Assembly (NCBI GenBank): GCA_029215795.1
Contig: JARDYH010000004.1
Span: 219,345,017 to 219,409,016 of the forward strand
Source: Anniella stebbinsi
Taxonomy: Eukaryota; Chordata; Lepidosauria; Squamata; Anniellidae
Reading direction: 5' to 3'
Length of the DNA stretch: 64,000 nucleotides
The translations under genes and the position numbers were made by a program. Each line of letters begins with the position of its first letter. Within the stretch, counting starts at the first letter, position 1. Below the pieces are notes generated by a model that ran no database searches, was not told the DNA's origin, and was given only the letters and a program-made list of their open reading frames with translations. Below, one piece after another: positions 1 through 10,110 of this stretch.

Positions 1-154
1 TCCAATTTGTAGGGAACCACCATAGAACAATACACTAACAGGGGAGGGAATCCCAAAGACTTCGCTGAATATCAAAGGGGTGAGCTAGGGCTGCAAGCTT
101 TAATTAGATTCATTGTTTGATTAATTGACTCAAGCTTTAGACCGCAATCCAGGA

Positions 155-395
155 AAGAGTTACTTACTTACTTACTTACATTTGGATCCCATCTTTAATC
201 CAAGGAGCCCAAGGAGGTGTTCATGATCCTCCTCCTCTGCATTTGATCTTCACAACAACCTGGAGAGGTAGGTTAGGCTGAGAGTCAGTGACCGGCCCAA
301 TGTCACCCAGTGAGCTTCATGCCAAGTAAGGACTGGAACCCAGCTCTGCCGAGTCCCCGTTCAACACTCTAACCACTATACCATCCTTAAATCCA
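155..395 (-). mobile_element. tRNA-derived CORE/MIR-like SINE
   Basis: Read on the minus strand this begins with a tRNA-like head: an A-box-like stretch (TATAGTGGTTAGAGTG) and a B-box-like GGGTTCCAGTCC. A MIR-like core follows (GGGTGACATTGGGCC), then the CTCAGCCTAACCTACC segment typical of squamate CORE-SINEs. The tail is a GTAA repeat, seen as TTAC repeats at 160-179 on the plus strand. A truncated relative lies at 17.2 kb. Pol III-transcribed SINEs of this shape are non-coding. Subfamily is not determined. Confidence 0.7.
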
Positions 396-399
396 TTGC

Positions 400-587
400 A
401 GGTGTAAGCATGGGTAACCTAGTGAGATTAAGGTGCCACAAGACTCAGCTGTTATATGTGGGTGGAGAGGATACTTATATTAAATCTATTTGTGATATTA
501 AATATTATATACTATATAATATTTCCCCTAGCCCCATCCCTTCCCCCCCCAACTGCCAATTGTCCACTGATTGCTTGGTCAGAGGCA
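400..587. other. AT-rich unassigned sequence
   Basis: An AT-rich stretch between a SINE and an H1 fragment, with a short C-run near 543-550. I see no gene or element in it. Short open frames here have no recognisable domain. Confidence 0.5.
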
Positions 588-812
588 TTTGGTGAAATTC
601 CCTCTTCATCACAACAGGTAAAGCTGCAGTCACTCTACCTATACTAGAGCGACCAGATACAAAAGAGGGCAGGGCTCCTGCAGTTTAATTGTTGTGATGA
701 AGAGGAAATTTCACCAGGTGCTGCATGCCTACAAATAACACCTGAAATCCCCTTTTCTATACAACTGTTAAAGATACAGGAGCCCTGTCCCACTTTCCGT
801 ACGGTCACCCTA
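588..812. mobile_element. H1 hAT-like palindromic MITE, left end missing
   Basis: This is the middle and right arm of the H1 hairpin family: GGTGAAATTCCCTCTTCATC on one side, its reverse complement on the other, then the right terminus ending GGTCACCCTA. The outer left arm is missing, so no target duplication can be read. The full-length copies at 3.6 kb and 13.0 kb show what is lost. Non-coding; mobilised in trans by inference from its ends. Confidence 0.8.
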
Positions 813-924
813 TAACTTTTTTTACCAGGTGCTCCGATAAGATCACAGTGGCATGGCATCTCATACGTATCCTAATGAAATTCCTGCAGATTAGGAACTC
901 TTTAAACCAGTGGTGCAAAATGTG

Positions 925-1072
925 TGGCTCACAGGCACGGACCGGCAGCAATGGCTTGCCAGAGTTTCAGGCAGGGATTTTGCCTGCCTGACCTTGAGAT
1001 GCTGAAAATCAAAACTGGGACCTTCTGCATGCAAAGCAGAGGTGCTCTGCCACTGAGCCACGGCTGCCGTAT
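925..1072 (-). mobile_element. tRNA-derived SINE copy (squamate type)
   Basis: The plus strand shows CAGAGTTTCAGGCAGGG, then GGGACCTTCTGCATGCAAAG, then CTCTGCCACTGAGC. This is the reverse of a SINE whose head reads GCTCAGTGGCAGAGC (A-box) with a degraded B-box. The same family is at 12.9-13.4 kb (interrupted), 63.8 kb (clipped by the window edge) and as a fragment near 5.6 kb. The copy is diverged at its distal end. Confidence 0.7.
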
Positions 1073-1074
1073 GA

Positions 1075-1550
1075 ATTATCAAGGCTTCTTTTCACACTTT
1101 CCGGGAGTGTAGCTGAGTGCCTTTAACCACTCAGCCACCAAACAGTACACAAACAATCTTTAATTGCCTTACCTTTCCAAATGTTTGCGATGCTTCTGAA
1201 TTATCACCCTCAGGTTCTACCAGCTCAGTGGAGTGATCATTCATCCCTGGTTAACTGCCATTAGCGATGTAAGGAAATAGATTTTTTTTTCCATGATGGA
1301 AATGTTTAAGGCCTGTTATTTGTGAGATGCCACGAAGAGCTTGTATATAATGAATTTAGCCCTGCCTCACTTCATTTGCCCTGGCTAACATATACAATAA
1401 AAAAACTGAGTTTATATTCCAGCGCCACCATGCATGAACATCTCATTATAATAGCGGAGTCTTTTATTTTTATTGGAAATTGTAACTACACCGTGGTGTT
1501 AATTTTCAATGACATAACAGAAAAAGTTGCAAATTCTTGTACCAAAGAAC
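1075..1550. other. Unassigned sequence
   Basis: Mixed-composition sequence without a recognisable gene, SINE, LINE or hairpin. Open frames on both strands are under 90 codons and carry no known domain. Confidence 0.45.
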
Positions 1551-1552
1551 CA

Positions 1553-1695
1553 TAATGGGCCAGATCTCCACCAAGCAGGATATAACATTTTGAAAGCGGT
1601 TTGAAAATGGTATATGGAATGAGTCATGGACCCCAACAGTTGTGAGTGTATTTCAATACTGATACAAAATAGTCGTGTAGAACCTGCCCGGGACA
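1553..1695. mobile_element. H6 hairpin MITE, partial
   Basis: The sequence starts GGGCCAGATCTCCACC and continues AAGCAGGATATAACA. It closely matches the left arm of the H6 element at 24.6-25.2 kb. The opposite terminus is not recognisable, so this is a partial or decayed copy. Confidence 0.55.
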
Positions 1696-1699
1696 ACCC

Positions 1700-2500
1700 A
1701 AAAGAAAAGCACTTAAAAAGTGGTCTGGCTTGATCTTCTGGGTCTAAGGGCTCCATCACACCTCCTTTTTTTCCTGGTACGCAGCCGTAATTTTAATCTC
1801 CATTTCATTAGCACGGCAAACGCTGGTCCCTTTCACAACTGCCACAATTGTTTGCTCTCCTGCTATTGTGCCCACCCCACCCCTCCAGTTTATTGGTTCT
1901 TATTGGGTGATGGACGCGATTGCCTTCCTCCCCTAACTCTGGTTTTGTTGTCTAGGGTTTTACCGATTCAGCATTTAATCGGATGGGCACCATTTCTGAG
2001 GACAATGTGGATGGGGTTGGAGCAGCAAAAGTCCATTCGACCGGATCAGCACAAGTCCATTTGTTCGACCAACAGAATATCAGCGAATTGGAGAACCCCC
2101 CTGCCCTCCTCTTTCATCAGCAGGACCGCTCCCAACAAAAGCAACATAGTGCAAGGACGGCAATACATGGGACGGAAGGCCGCTTTTATTTCACGTGGAG
2201 TAAATAGATCGCACTTTCCCCGCCCTAGAAAAAGACGGAAAATGGAGAAGAGGTGAGGTGACCACAGGACAGGACGACATCGTGTGATTATCATGTTTCA
2301 AAACGGCAAACCAGGCAGGACGAGAGTGTGATAAAACGCTGATGTGATGGAGCCCTAAGATTTGGATAAAGGTTTCTAAAGCAAGTAGATGTTTTTGAAA
2401 CCAAAAGTGGGAATGACTTTGATTCCCAAGGGCCCTTGGAGGCTGTAATTTCATTGCTCACAGACTGAACAGTGGTTGCTCAGTTGTGGAAAAGCCAAAC
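1700..2500. other. Unassigned sequence
   Basis: A 178-codon open frame crosses 1720-2256. Its translation is low in hydrophobic order, has no recognisable domain, and is overlapped by open frames on both strands. I treat it as fortuitous. No repeat structure is visible. Confidence 0.4.
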
Positions 2501-2504
2501 AGCT

Positions 2505-2800
2505 TTCCCCATAGTGTGGCCATGTGTCCTACTTTACAGAGGAGACTCCTCTGTTTGGTGGGCTGCCAAAGAACAGGCTTTTGTTTGAAGGAGTCCTCTG
2601 TGTGGAGGCCTGTCTTGTCCAAAGTCTGGTTTAAAGGTGAAGAAACACAGGAAGGGAGAAGAGCAGGGCCTTTAAAGTTTCCCAGCAGTTAGCGCCAAGG
2701 CAGGCAAACAAGTCACACATAGTCATTATTTCTGAATTTGCATGTATACAGATAAATTAGCATATGTAAGTTTTATGAAAATCCTTGTCTTCTTTTCTCT
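2505..2800 (+). mobile_element. U1 unclassified interspersed repeat, copy 1
   Basis: The copy starts GTGGCCATGTGTCCTACTTT, then ACAGAGGAGACTCCTCTG, then a GTCTGGTTTAAAGGTGAAGA segment and an AGGGAGAAGAGCAGGGCC segment, and ends near GCATATGTAAG. The same ordered modules recur at about 15.8, 32.5, 36.1, 39.1/39.4, 41.5, 50.2, 57.8 and 61.1 kb. The class is unknown: the left end resembles hAT ends, but I cannot define matching inverted ends. Confidence 0.6.
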
Positions 2801-2934
2801 CTTTTGGATGTGCGTGCGATACATTTTCTCTTTTTTGTGTGTGATGCTTAAGTAGCTACCCTAAAACACACTTGTTATGGGAGCATTTAATTTCTTCAAC
2901 AATAAACTAATATTTTGTTGCTGGGGAAAATATG

Positions 2935-3115
2935 ATTCCCCCCGTCCCGTCCCCATAGCAGCAACATAAATTGCAGTTTCCGCATAGTAAGGGAAGCAAC
3001 ACACTCCTAAGTCTGGTTATTCAGACGCAGGGCATACCAGGTTCAAAGGGGCTTACTCCCAAGAAAGTATGCATAGAATTACAGCCTCTGAGCAAGGAAC
3101 CAGGATGTCCCAAAC
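2935..3115 (-). repeat. AGTAAGCCCC-type interspersed module
   Basis: The reverse complement carries GGGAGTAAGCCCCTTTGAAC followed by a T-rich junction. Related modules occur at 21.9, 38.6 and 52.1 kb (e.g. GAGTAAACCCCATTGAGCAC). This is a common squamate interspersed motif; the parent element is not identified. Confidence 0.5.
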
Positions 3116-3626
3116 AAACTCAAATCTCAACTCTGCAATGAGCTCAATAGCTGCCTTTCCCAGCCACCCCATCAGCAACATGGAGATGATGATAACCTGG
3201 CTTACAGCACTGCCATGCTCTTTACAATAATGTATGTGTCATGGTTCCACCTCTGACCTGGACGCCCTGAGCAACGCCTTAAGGATCTCTGCCTCTTTAA
3301 GAGTCCCACCTTCCTTCTTTTTCCCATCCCCTTCCCAGGAATGTGGGGTTTGGGCTGTAGATATGGAGAGAGTGACACTCCATACACTTTAGATTTAACA
3401 CAACAGTTTACTTGGAAAGTAAAACAAGACACTTACAATTAAAGGTATATTTTGTCAATAGAGCTGGGTGATACAAAAGGCATAAAAAGAAAATGAAAGT
3501 TGCAAAAACTCAAGTTCTTTTACCCTAAGCTTCATCGAGACTTTCTCAAGCCGCATCTTTGTACTCCTTCATTCTACTCTGCTCTTCCTCCTGGCTCTGG
3601 TCTAGCTGGCTCTCTCCTTTTATCCT
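3116..3626. other. Unassigned sequence
   Basis: Pyrimidine-rich in its right half. No gene, hairpin or known repeat recognised. Confidence 0.4.
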
Positions 3627-3633
3627 CTCTTCC

Positions 3634-3953
3634 TAGGCTGACCATATAAAATCCAGGTCAGGGCTCATGTAATTTTAACAGTCGTAGAGAAAAGGGAATT
3701 TCAGCCAGTGTCATTTGTATGCAATTAGTTCCTGGTGAAATTCCCTCTTCATCACAACAGTTAAAGTTGCAGGCACTATACTAGAGTGACCGTATTCAAA
3801 AGAAGGCAGGGCCCCTGCAAGTTTAACTGTTGTGATGAAGAGGGAATTTCACCAGGAACTAATTGCATACAAATGACACTGGCTGAAATTCCCTTTTCTC
3901 TACAACTGTTAAAGTTACATGATCCCTGACCTGGATTTTATCTGGTCACCCTA
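3634..3953. mobile_element. H1 hAT-like palindromic MITE, complete (320 bp)
   Basis: The element begins TAGGCTGACCATATAAAATC and ends GATTTTATCTGGTCACCCTA. The two arms are near-perfect reverse complements over about 140 bp, with a short spacer near 3776-3800. CTCTTCC flanks both sides directly (3627-3633 and 3954-3960), a 7-bp target duplication. There is no coding capacity. The terminal form and 7-8 bp duplications across the family point to hAT mobilisation, which is an inference. Confidence 0.85.
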
Positions 3954-3960
3954 CTCTTCC

Positions 3961-4225
3961 CCCAAAACTGAAAGTAGTGTTCCAATCTTGAAGAAATGAA
4001 ACTTAACTGGAGAAATGAAACTTAACCAGGGAATGAATCTTAGCTGGAGAAATCAAACTACTTGTCTCATAGATATGCCCTCCCAACAGAAAAACTCCAG
4101 GCCTCTAAGGCCTGACCTTTTTACATTGCCTCAGTAGGCCTCAAACCTTCACAGTATGTGAAGTGTATTAAATACTAGAATGTGCCATACAAAAGCCTCC
4201 TATCCTCCTCCTCCACATCATCATC
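3961..4225. other. Unassigned sequence
   Basis: Contains three short tandem GAAATGAAACTTAAC-like repeats (3995-4060). No other structure recognised. Confidence 0.4.
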
Positions 4226-4716
4226 AAGCAGGACCCATAACAAAATGTTTATTATTTATGAATAATACTTATATACTGCTCAATATAAAAACTCTCTAAG
4301 TGCTTCACATATAAATACTTAAAAATCATATTTAAATACACCATTAAAAAGAATCAATTGCAATAATAATGCTAATACATTTAAAGTTTACTATTAAAAA
4401 CAATTTCCAACTACATTAACAATGCAAAACAATACAAGGAGCAGTAAGATGGAGCAGCATATAATTAATTGAAATTATTTACAAGCCAGAAAAGACCTGG
4501 GTGAACAAGCGCGTTTTCAGGTGTTTAAAACATACTACGTTTTCTGCCTCCCAAATCGCATGGTGGAGGGTTTCCCAGAGTGTGGGTGCCACCACCAAGA
4601 AGATCCACCTTTGAGATATTACATGGCGACATTTTATTGGTTGCGGAATGACCAACAAGGTCTCCTCTGAAGAACATAAAGGGTGACTTGGTGTATATAG
4701 GGTAAGGCAGTCTGCC
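4226..4716 (-). mobile_element. Old LINE-like repeat (reverse orientation)
   Basis: The AT-rich stretch (4250-4480) is followed by AAAAGACCTGGGTGAACAAG and GGTGGAGGGTTTCCCAGAGT, then TGGGTGCCACCACC. This order matches a common reptile interspersed repeat that I associate with decayed LINE 3' portions. A similar stretch lies at 59.1-59.6 kb. No intact ORF remains and the class is uncertain. Confidence 0.4.
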
Positions 4717-4724
4717 AGGTAAGT

Positions 4725-5045
4725 TATGGTGACCATATGGAAAGGAAGACCGGGCTCCTGTATCTTTAACAGTTGTATAGAAAAGGGAGTTTCAGCAGGT
4801 GTCACTTGTATGCATGCAGCAGCTGGTGAAATTCCCTCTTCATCGCAACAGTGAAAGCGCAGGAGCCCTGTCCTTTTTTTTTACATCTGGTCACTCTAGT
4901 ATAGCTCCTACAGCTTTAACAGTTGTGATGAAGAGGGAATTTCACTAGGTGCAGCCTGCATACAAATGACACCTGTTGAAATTCCCTTTTCTATACAACT
5001 GTTAAAGATACAGGAGCCCAGTCCTCCTTTCCATAGGGTCACCCT
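4725..5045. mobile_element. H1 hAT-like palindromic MITE, complete (321 bp)
   Basis: The arms are reverse complements, ending TATGGTGACCATATGGAAAG on the left and CATAGGGTCACCCT on the right. A perfect 8-bp duplication AGGTAAGT lies at 4717-4724 and 5046-5053; the final A of the right end overlaps it. This copy belongs to the variant with CTCCTGTATCTTTAACAG arms, like those at 13.5, 36.3 and 58.0 kb. Confidence 0.85.
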
Positions 5046-5053
5046 AGGTAAGT

Positions 5054-5365
5054 TGCAGTGTAGAGTGCTGCTATCCAGTGTTCTTTCGGGATACCCATCC
5101 CATTTCTTCCTCCAACTGTCAGTCAGGATTCTGTGCCCACAGAACTTGCTTAATCCTCATGTTTTTTGGTAGGGAAGATTCCTCTCTGAGGTTCCCCCCC
5201 TTAAAGACTTTTGTACTTTGCCAAACTTGGGTCCCCCTAAGCTTGCTGCTACTCGTGTTGCGTGCAAATGAGCCCTTAACATTCTCCACCCTTTTTGTGG
5301 CCAGGGAAATGGGGATGATGGGGGTGGTGAACATTTCCTCAACAGTTACTGAGGCTGGGGCTCAA
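5054..5365. other. Unassigned sequence
   Basis: No recognisable gene or repeat. A short C-run lies at 5194-5200. Confidence 0.4.
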
Positions 5366-5369
5366 CATT

Positions 5370-5545
5370 AGCAGTGGCTATAGCACAGTTTCTAAAAGAG
5401 CTATCCAAGGTGCTGATCCCAGGGCCTAAAATACTCTCAGCACCTTGGATAGCTCTTTTGGGGTTCTGGCTGGTTCTGACTGAAACCAGTAATGGATTCG
5501 CAGTCCCACCAAAATCAGAGCCACCGGCTTCCACTGCCAGAGGTT
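5370..5545. mobile_element. P1 short hairpin MITE
   Basis: An inverted repeat carries AAGAGCTATCCAAGGTGCTG on the left and CAGCACCTTGGATAGCTCTT on the right, spaced by about 24 bp. It is followed by TTCTGACTGAAACC and ATGGATTCGC. Related copies at 8.8, 28.1 and 55.8 kb share this order. Non-coding; class not established. Confidence 0.6.
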
Positions 5546-5599
5546 CAATGGCTATTGAGAGATCACATTTCCTCACTCTTAGAGGGAAATGGTCTTAAC

Positions 5600-5655
5600 A
5601 ATGGCAGGTTTTGTGTGCAGAAGGTCCCAAGTTCAACCCCTGGCATCTCCAGTTC
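5600..5655 (+). mobile_element. tRNA-derived SINE fragment
   Basis: GCAGAAGGTCCCAAGTTCAA followed by CCCCTGGCATCTCCAG is the B-box portion of the SINE family seen at 0.9, 12.9 and 63.8 kb. It is cut short on both sides. Confidence 0.55.
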
Positions 5656-5659
5656 AAGA

Positions 5660-6095
5660 TTTTGGTGCTATTGTACAAAGCCCTAAACAATTTGGGACCA
5701 GGATACCTGAGAGAGCGCCTTCTCCCTTATCAACCTGCTCCAGTCACTGAGGTTATCTGAGGACATGCTCCTGCCGGTTCCTCACAGACTTATGGCCTGA
5801 TTGGGATCGACCTGGAAAAGAGCCTTGAGTGTGGTGGCCCCCTTTCTATGGTACTTTGATGCTAGGAAAGTGCCAACACTGTGATGTTTCCATCACATCC
5901 TGAGAACACCTTTATTTCAGGATGAGATTTATTTATTTTTTGGAATTCTGTTTATTTTTAATCATTAATAATAATAACTTTTAACACAGAGTTTTATTCT
6001 TTTATCTTATTTTGTATCTTTTATTGTTCACCATTTCAGAATCTGTCTCGACGTGGAGTGATATATAAATGTTTTAAATAAATAAATAAAAAATA
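5660..6095 (+). mobile_element. LINE-derived 3' end with AAAT tail
   Basis: The sequence has the order CCCTAAACAATTTGGGACCA, GAGCGCCTTCTCCCTTATCA, a decayed coding-like stretch, an AT-rich 3' region, GACGTGGAGTGATATATAAA and an AAATA-type tail at 6078-6095. The same order is present at 19.8/20.4 kb and resembles 16.0, 23.7 and 40.8 kb. I read it as the 3' end of a CR1/L2-like LINE. Confidence 0.6.
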
Positions 6096-6105
6096 ATCTG
6101 ACTCA

Positions 6106-6292
6106 GGGCCTGTTTAGACAATGCGCTAAGCCATGGCTAGGCCACTAACCCTTTTGCAGCAAATGTTTAGTGAGTGTATTTAAACCATGGTTGTAATCAC
6201 CATGGGTAGGAATGGTTCACACAACATGCTAAGCCATAATGTTTAGGTCGAAATGCGTAACCACCGTGGCTTAGTGTGTTGTCTGAACAGGG
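6106..6292. mobile_element. H7 MITE (short form)
   Basis: The terminal inverted repeats read GGGCCTGTTTAGACAATGCG and, at the right, GTGTTGTCTGAACAGGG. Internal CTAAGCCA motifs are mirrored near both ends. No clear target duplication was found. Confidence 0.6.
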
Positions 6293-7090
6293 TATCAGTA
6301 TGGGATGTCTTTGAATGACCCCTGCATAGATACCCATTATTCAACTCCATTCACACATTTCCTCTGGGCAAAAGAAAGCCAGGCATTCTGAAGGCAGAGG
6401 AAAAACACTTTTTATTGACACCAAAATGTTTTCCTCCATCCAATTTCCGTCTGAAGCCAGACTTCAGTATTATCAACAGAGTTATATGCTCTGATGGCTT
6501 CCATCTAGCTGCAGAACTTGACACAGGTTTTACGTACCTACTTCCTTTAAAAAAAGAAAAAAAAATCTTACAGTTTTCATTTCTGCTTGCATGATTAGAT
6601 CTTTAAACCCAAAATGTGTTCAATCTCTGCTGTGGTGGGTGCGGCTGAAGAAATGCTGGGGAACAGCTGAACAATAACACGAAGCCACAGTTTGAAATAG
6701 CTTAATATTGAGATGCCACCAGTAGGCATGCCCTGCTCAGGTGCTTAATGGACACAAAGGAAAATTCACACCACAAAGGCAGAATAATGGAATGTATTTC
6801 CATGACGGGGGTGGTGGTGAGGGTGGTGGCAGAAGTTGGGATCACAGAGGTTTCATAAAATGCCATGTGGGCATGTTCTTTCTGCTTGCTATAATTTTTA
6901 AACAGGACCATTAAAACTATAAAAATAGCAACTCTCTATATGAAAACAATCCCTGCTCTCTTACATTTTTTAAAAAAATCATTCTATCAATTTGCAAGGG
7001 TCAGTTCCGACTGCATAAATATTTGGATGCTAAAGAAGCTTTAAGGTCAGTGCTTAATCAAGACCTAAGAGAACCAGCCCGAACCAGCCA
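6293..7090. other. Unassigned AT-rich sequence
   Basis: Single-copy-looking sequence. A-runs occur at 6548-6568. No convincing coding frame or repeat family was seen. Confidence 0.4.
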
Positions 7091-7094
7091 CGAC

Positions 7095-7530
7095 TAGAGA
7101 TGCCATGCCCACCCAGCTGAGTTTCGGGAGTCTGACAGACTCCCCCGGGCCTGACCCCCGGACCCAGTCATGCGCCCACAGTGTGAACGTGAACTCCTGC
7201 CCAAGCGCACACAAGGCCCCAGCGAGCACTTGGCAACTGTCTGCCCTCACTGCCAAAATTGTGCACTCCCCCCCCCCCCCGATATCAATAAGGCCTTTTA
7301 CAGCCGCCATTCATGCAGCGGAGGGAAGTGCGCAGTTTCTGGAACCCCCATTGTGTACACTGCTGCATCAATGGCATCTGTAAAGGCCCCATTTATGCAA
7401 AGATGACGAGCGCGACTTTGGCAGCGGGGTGGGTGGGGGACGGCTGCTAAGCGCTCGTCAGGCCAAGCCGAGCCTCATAAGAAGATTGCGTGGCCGATGA
7501 GCAGGGCTGGAGGGCAGCGGTGATGGGGTA
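7095..7530. mobile_element. H2 hAT-like element, right end lost
   Basis: The left end is TAGAGATGCCATGCCCACCC. Inside are TTTTACAGCCGCCATTCATG and AAAGGCCCCATTTATGCAAA, matching the H2 copy at 19.9-20.4 kb. The right arm can be followed to about 7500-7530 (GCGCTCGTCAGGCC, then GATGAGC). A pure C-run lies at about 7269-7280. The right terminus is not recognisable. Confidence 0.6.
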
Positions 7531-7534
7531 AGCA

Positions 7535-8115
7535 TCTGACGGGCCGGACATTCCGCATTGAAAGTACCCTCTCATAAAATCCCAGGCTCATCCTCTGTCC
7601 ATAATGTAGCAGTTCAAACAGCAGTGTTCCTGGCATCACCATAGTTGATGGGAGCACAGAAATATACCCTGCAATGCTCCCCTGCCCTGGATCGTTGCTG
7701 GTGGAGATCAGGTTATCCAGTGGGAGGAGCAAAAGTAAATTCTGCCCCCACTGAACGAAGTGATCGCTGTACTTTTACCCTTCAGAGTGGGAGGATGGCA
7801 GCCATTCACTCGTAGAGAAGTGGTGGTGAACTTCAGACCTGTAGGACAAACCTGGCCCACGTGGAATCCCAATCCAGCCATCCCACAGAGTTCCCCAGGG
7901 GGCCACGCCCCTTCCCCGTCCCCCCTCCGACTGCCAAACATTTGGTTCTTTTGTGCAGCTTTTCGCACCATTCCAAATAGATTGAAATGCCTCCCCTGAG
8001 GCCTAGTCACTGGCAGTAAGAGCTTTAAATCCAGATAGGCTGGGATTTCTGGCCCTCCTCTTTTGCCTTCACCTCCACCCATCACTGGAACACTGCCCTT
8101 GAGAGTTTATCTGAA
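7535..8115. other. Unassigned sequence
   Basis: Moderate GC. A 125-codon open frame on the minus strand (7708-8085) has no recognisable domain and overlaps open frames on the other strand. No repeat assigned. Confidence 0.35.
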
Positions 8116-8125
8116 ATGGAATCCA

Positions 8126-8545
8126 GCCCTATGGTTGAGTTCACACAACACACTAACCCACCCAGTCTGGATTGTTGATGAATCATGGGTTATCATGTTG
8201 TCTGAATGCTGCATATTCTCCACTGGGTGGATTATTGTATTTTCTGAATGCAGCAAGTTTTCCATGGGATTGCTTGTTAACCATGCAGTGTGGCTTTTTA
8301 ACCACCCTGAACAACCCAAGAACAAGCCATGGTTTCTCAAGATAGTTTGTTTGAGAAAAATAAACCACACTGCATGGTTAACAAGCCACCCTGTGAAAAA
8401 TACACTGCGTTCAGCCGACACAATAACTTACCAAGTGAAAAAGGCTCTGCATTCAGACAACATGTTAACCCACCCTGTGGAAAATGCACAGCATTCAGAC
8501 AACATGACAACTCATGGTGGGTTAGCATGTTGTCTGAACCTGGAG
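8126..8545. mobile_element. H7 long palindromic MITE with internal tandem repeats
   Basis: A palindrome of about 420 bp centred near 8335. The ends contain CACACAACACACTAACCCAC and GTGGGTTAGCATGTTGTCTG. Both arms hold tandem units built around GCATTCAGACAACATG and CCACCCTGTGGAAAAT. Both strands therefore give similar fortuitous open frames (8063-8602 plus, 8107-8421 minus). Related to 6.1 and 28.4 kb. Confidence 0.7.
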
Positions 8546-8795
8546 ATGCCAAACAAGCCCAATTTAAGCATGATTCTGAGTGGGTCAGATTTACCTCTAT
8601 GAAATGTCACTCATCTGGGTCACCTTGCCAGCACATGCAGCATTAGCATGCCATAGATCCATGGTCTAAGCATCAATGGACACCTTGGAAATTTTATGTT
8701 CAAATGTTTATACCACTTGCACAACAGCTGAAGCTCACCTATGGGATCAGTGTGCCCCATATTGTGCTATGACTTGGGGGGGGGAAGCGTTTGCT
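8546..8795. other. Unassigned sequence
   Basis: No gene or repeat recognised; a G-run occurs at 8777-8784. Confidence 0.35.
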
Positions 8796-8797
8796 CA

Positions 8798-8930
8798 GTG
8801 GAGGATCAGCAAAAGTGTCTTGGATAGCTCCTTTGGAGTTCAGACTGGTTCTGACTGAAATCTGGAGTGGATTCACCACCCCAGCATCATCTGCGCCAAC
8901 AGCCCCCACTGCTTTATCTTGGGTGTGCCA
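8798..8930 (+). mobile_element. P1 family copy, partial
   Basis: GTGTCTTGGATAGCTCCTTT, TTCAGACTGGTTCTGACTGA and GGAGTGGATTCACC follow the same order as the right half of the P1 copies at 5.4, 28.1 and 55.8 kb. The left hairpin arm is missing. Confidence 0.55.
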
Positions 8931-9059
8931 TTCTCCAGTTGGTCTCCTCTTGCAGAGTCTTAAGCAAGTCATGTGGCTCCTTTATGCTTGCTATCTTTGC
9001 CAGCGGATGCCCAGCATTGTCACATCTGAAAATATGTAAGTGGATAAAATGATGTTTAG

Positions 9060-9310
9060 ATAAAGCATTTGCGGAAATGACCCTCTAAAGAAGCGCAATA
9101 ACCCGAGTGCCATGTGTTCATTGCTCACATAAAGGAGCCAATTAAATACATTTCAAATTTGCAGCGCAGAGCACACCTGCACGGACACCGTTCCTAGCTA
9201 ATTATGGCCATCTTGTAAATGGGATGTTTCATAATAGAATTGTAAGGGGTGTTGGATGGACCACTAGCAAGGTGATAACACAGCTATTATTCCTGGAGTG
9301 CGACTGAGCT
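9060..9310. other. Candidate conserved non-coding sequence
   Basis: A stretch free of recognisable repeats, with AT-rich motifs such as AGCCAATTAAATAC and AGCTAATTATGGCC (TAAT-core sites). Candidate by texture only; conservation cannot be tested here. Confidence 0.25.
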
Positions 9311-9870
9311 TCTTGGTGGTGTACAGATGCGCAGAGGCCCTCAGAACTTGCTCAACAACTGTGAAATTGAATTGTATCAGGACTGAAGGCCGAAACTTTG
9401 GTCAGCGTTGAGGGGGACAGAGCCAAACGTTTGTGAGTTTCCATTTTCATCTTGCGGTGTGTCCATCCGTCCAAGGGGAATTCATAGATCAAACAGCTAA
9501 GCAAATTACTTGGAAGTTTAAAGTGTTTTGTTTTTTGAGTCCAACTCCTGGACTCTAAATACAGCTCACGGGGTGTGGCACAAAAGTCCTCTTTTCCACA
9601 TGTCCACAAAAGCCCTCTTGCCTGCTCAGAGAAGGTCTGAATGGAGCTAAATTTCCAGTTCAATTGGGGATGAAAACTATGAGTCAAACCAACAGCTTGG
9701 GAAAAGTGGATGTTGAGGAGGGATCTGAAGGAAAAGAGGGAGGTGCCCCACATGGCTTTTCCAGGGGGACTTTCTGGCACGGGGGTAGCAAGGTTATCAG
9801 TAATAGGAGGGCAGCAAGGGAGAAAGGGCAGTTTAATAGCACAGGAAATCTTAGGGTGGGTAACGATGTT
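9311..9870. other. Unassigned sequence
   Basis: A 142-codon minus-strand frame (9352-9780) has no recognisable domain and overlaps plus-strand frames. I consider it fortuitous. No repeat assigned. Confidence 0.35.
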
Positions 9871-9884
9871 TAGACAGACAAAAC

Positions 9885-10110
9885 TCCTACAAATTCCAAC
9901 ATTGGCTGGCTGGGGAATGCTGGGAGTTGTAGGACTTTGTTTTCTGCCTAAACATCCATGTGATTGTGTCCTAAGTGAGGTAGAGTCAAAGCAGCGGTTC
10001 CCAACTTTTGGCTCTCACAAAATGGCTGCCATGGGAGGCTTGCCCATTCACAAAATTACTGCCGGAGTGGGTGTGGCCAGTCACAAAACTCCTGTTTCCT
10101 AGAAGGCAAA
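9885..10110 (+). repeat. Interspersed repeat with GGGAGTTGTAG module
   Basis: GCTGGGAGTTGTAGGACTTT and ATGTGATTGTGTCCTAAG (9919-9975) recur in diverged form at 61.84-61.92 kb. A second module, GCGGTTCCCAACTTTTGGCT, follows (9993-10110). The parent family is unclear. The GGGAGTTGTAG part resembles the ZNF143/THAP11 motif in reverse. Confidence 0.45.

Noticed and set aside
1720..2256. 178-codon plus-strand open frame
   Set aside because: No recognisable domain, overlapped by open frames on both strands, no splice context and no similarity to a family I know.
3634..3953. Tc1/mariner origin of H1 from the apparent TA at both ends
   Set aside because: The TA is part of the element; the true duplications outside it are 7-8 bp, e.g. 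CCCTGGGT and TGTATGCA.
8063..8602. 179-codon plus frame and mirrored 104-codon minus frame
   Set aside because: They arise because the H7 palindrome reads similarly on both strands.
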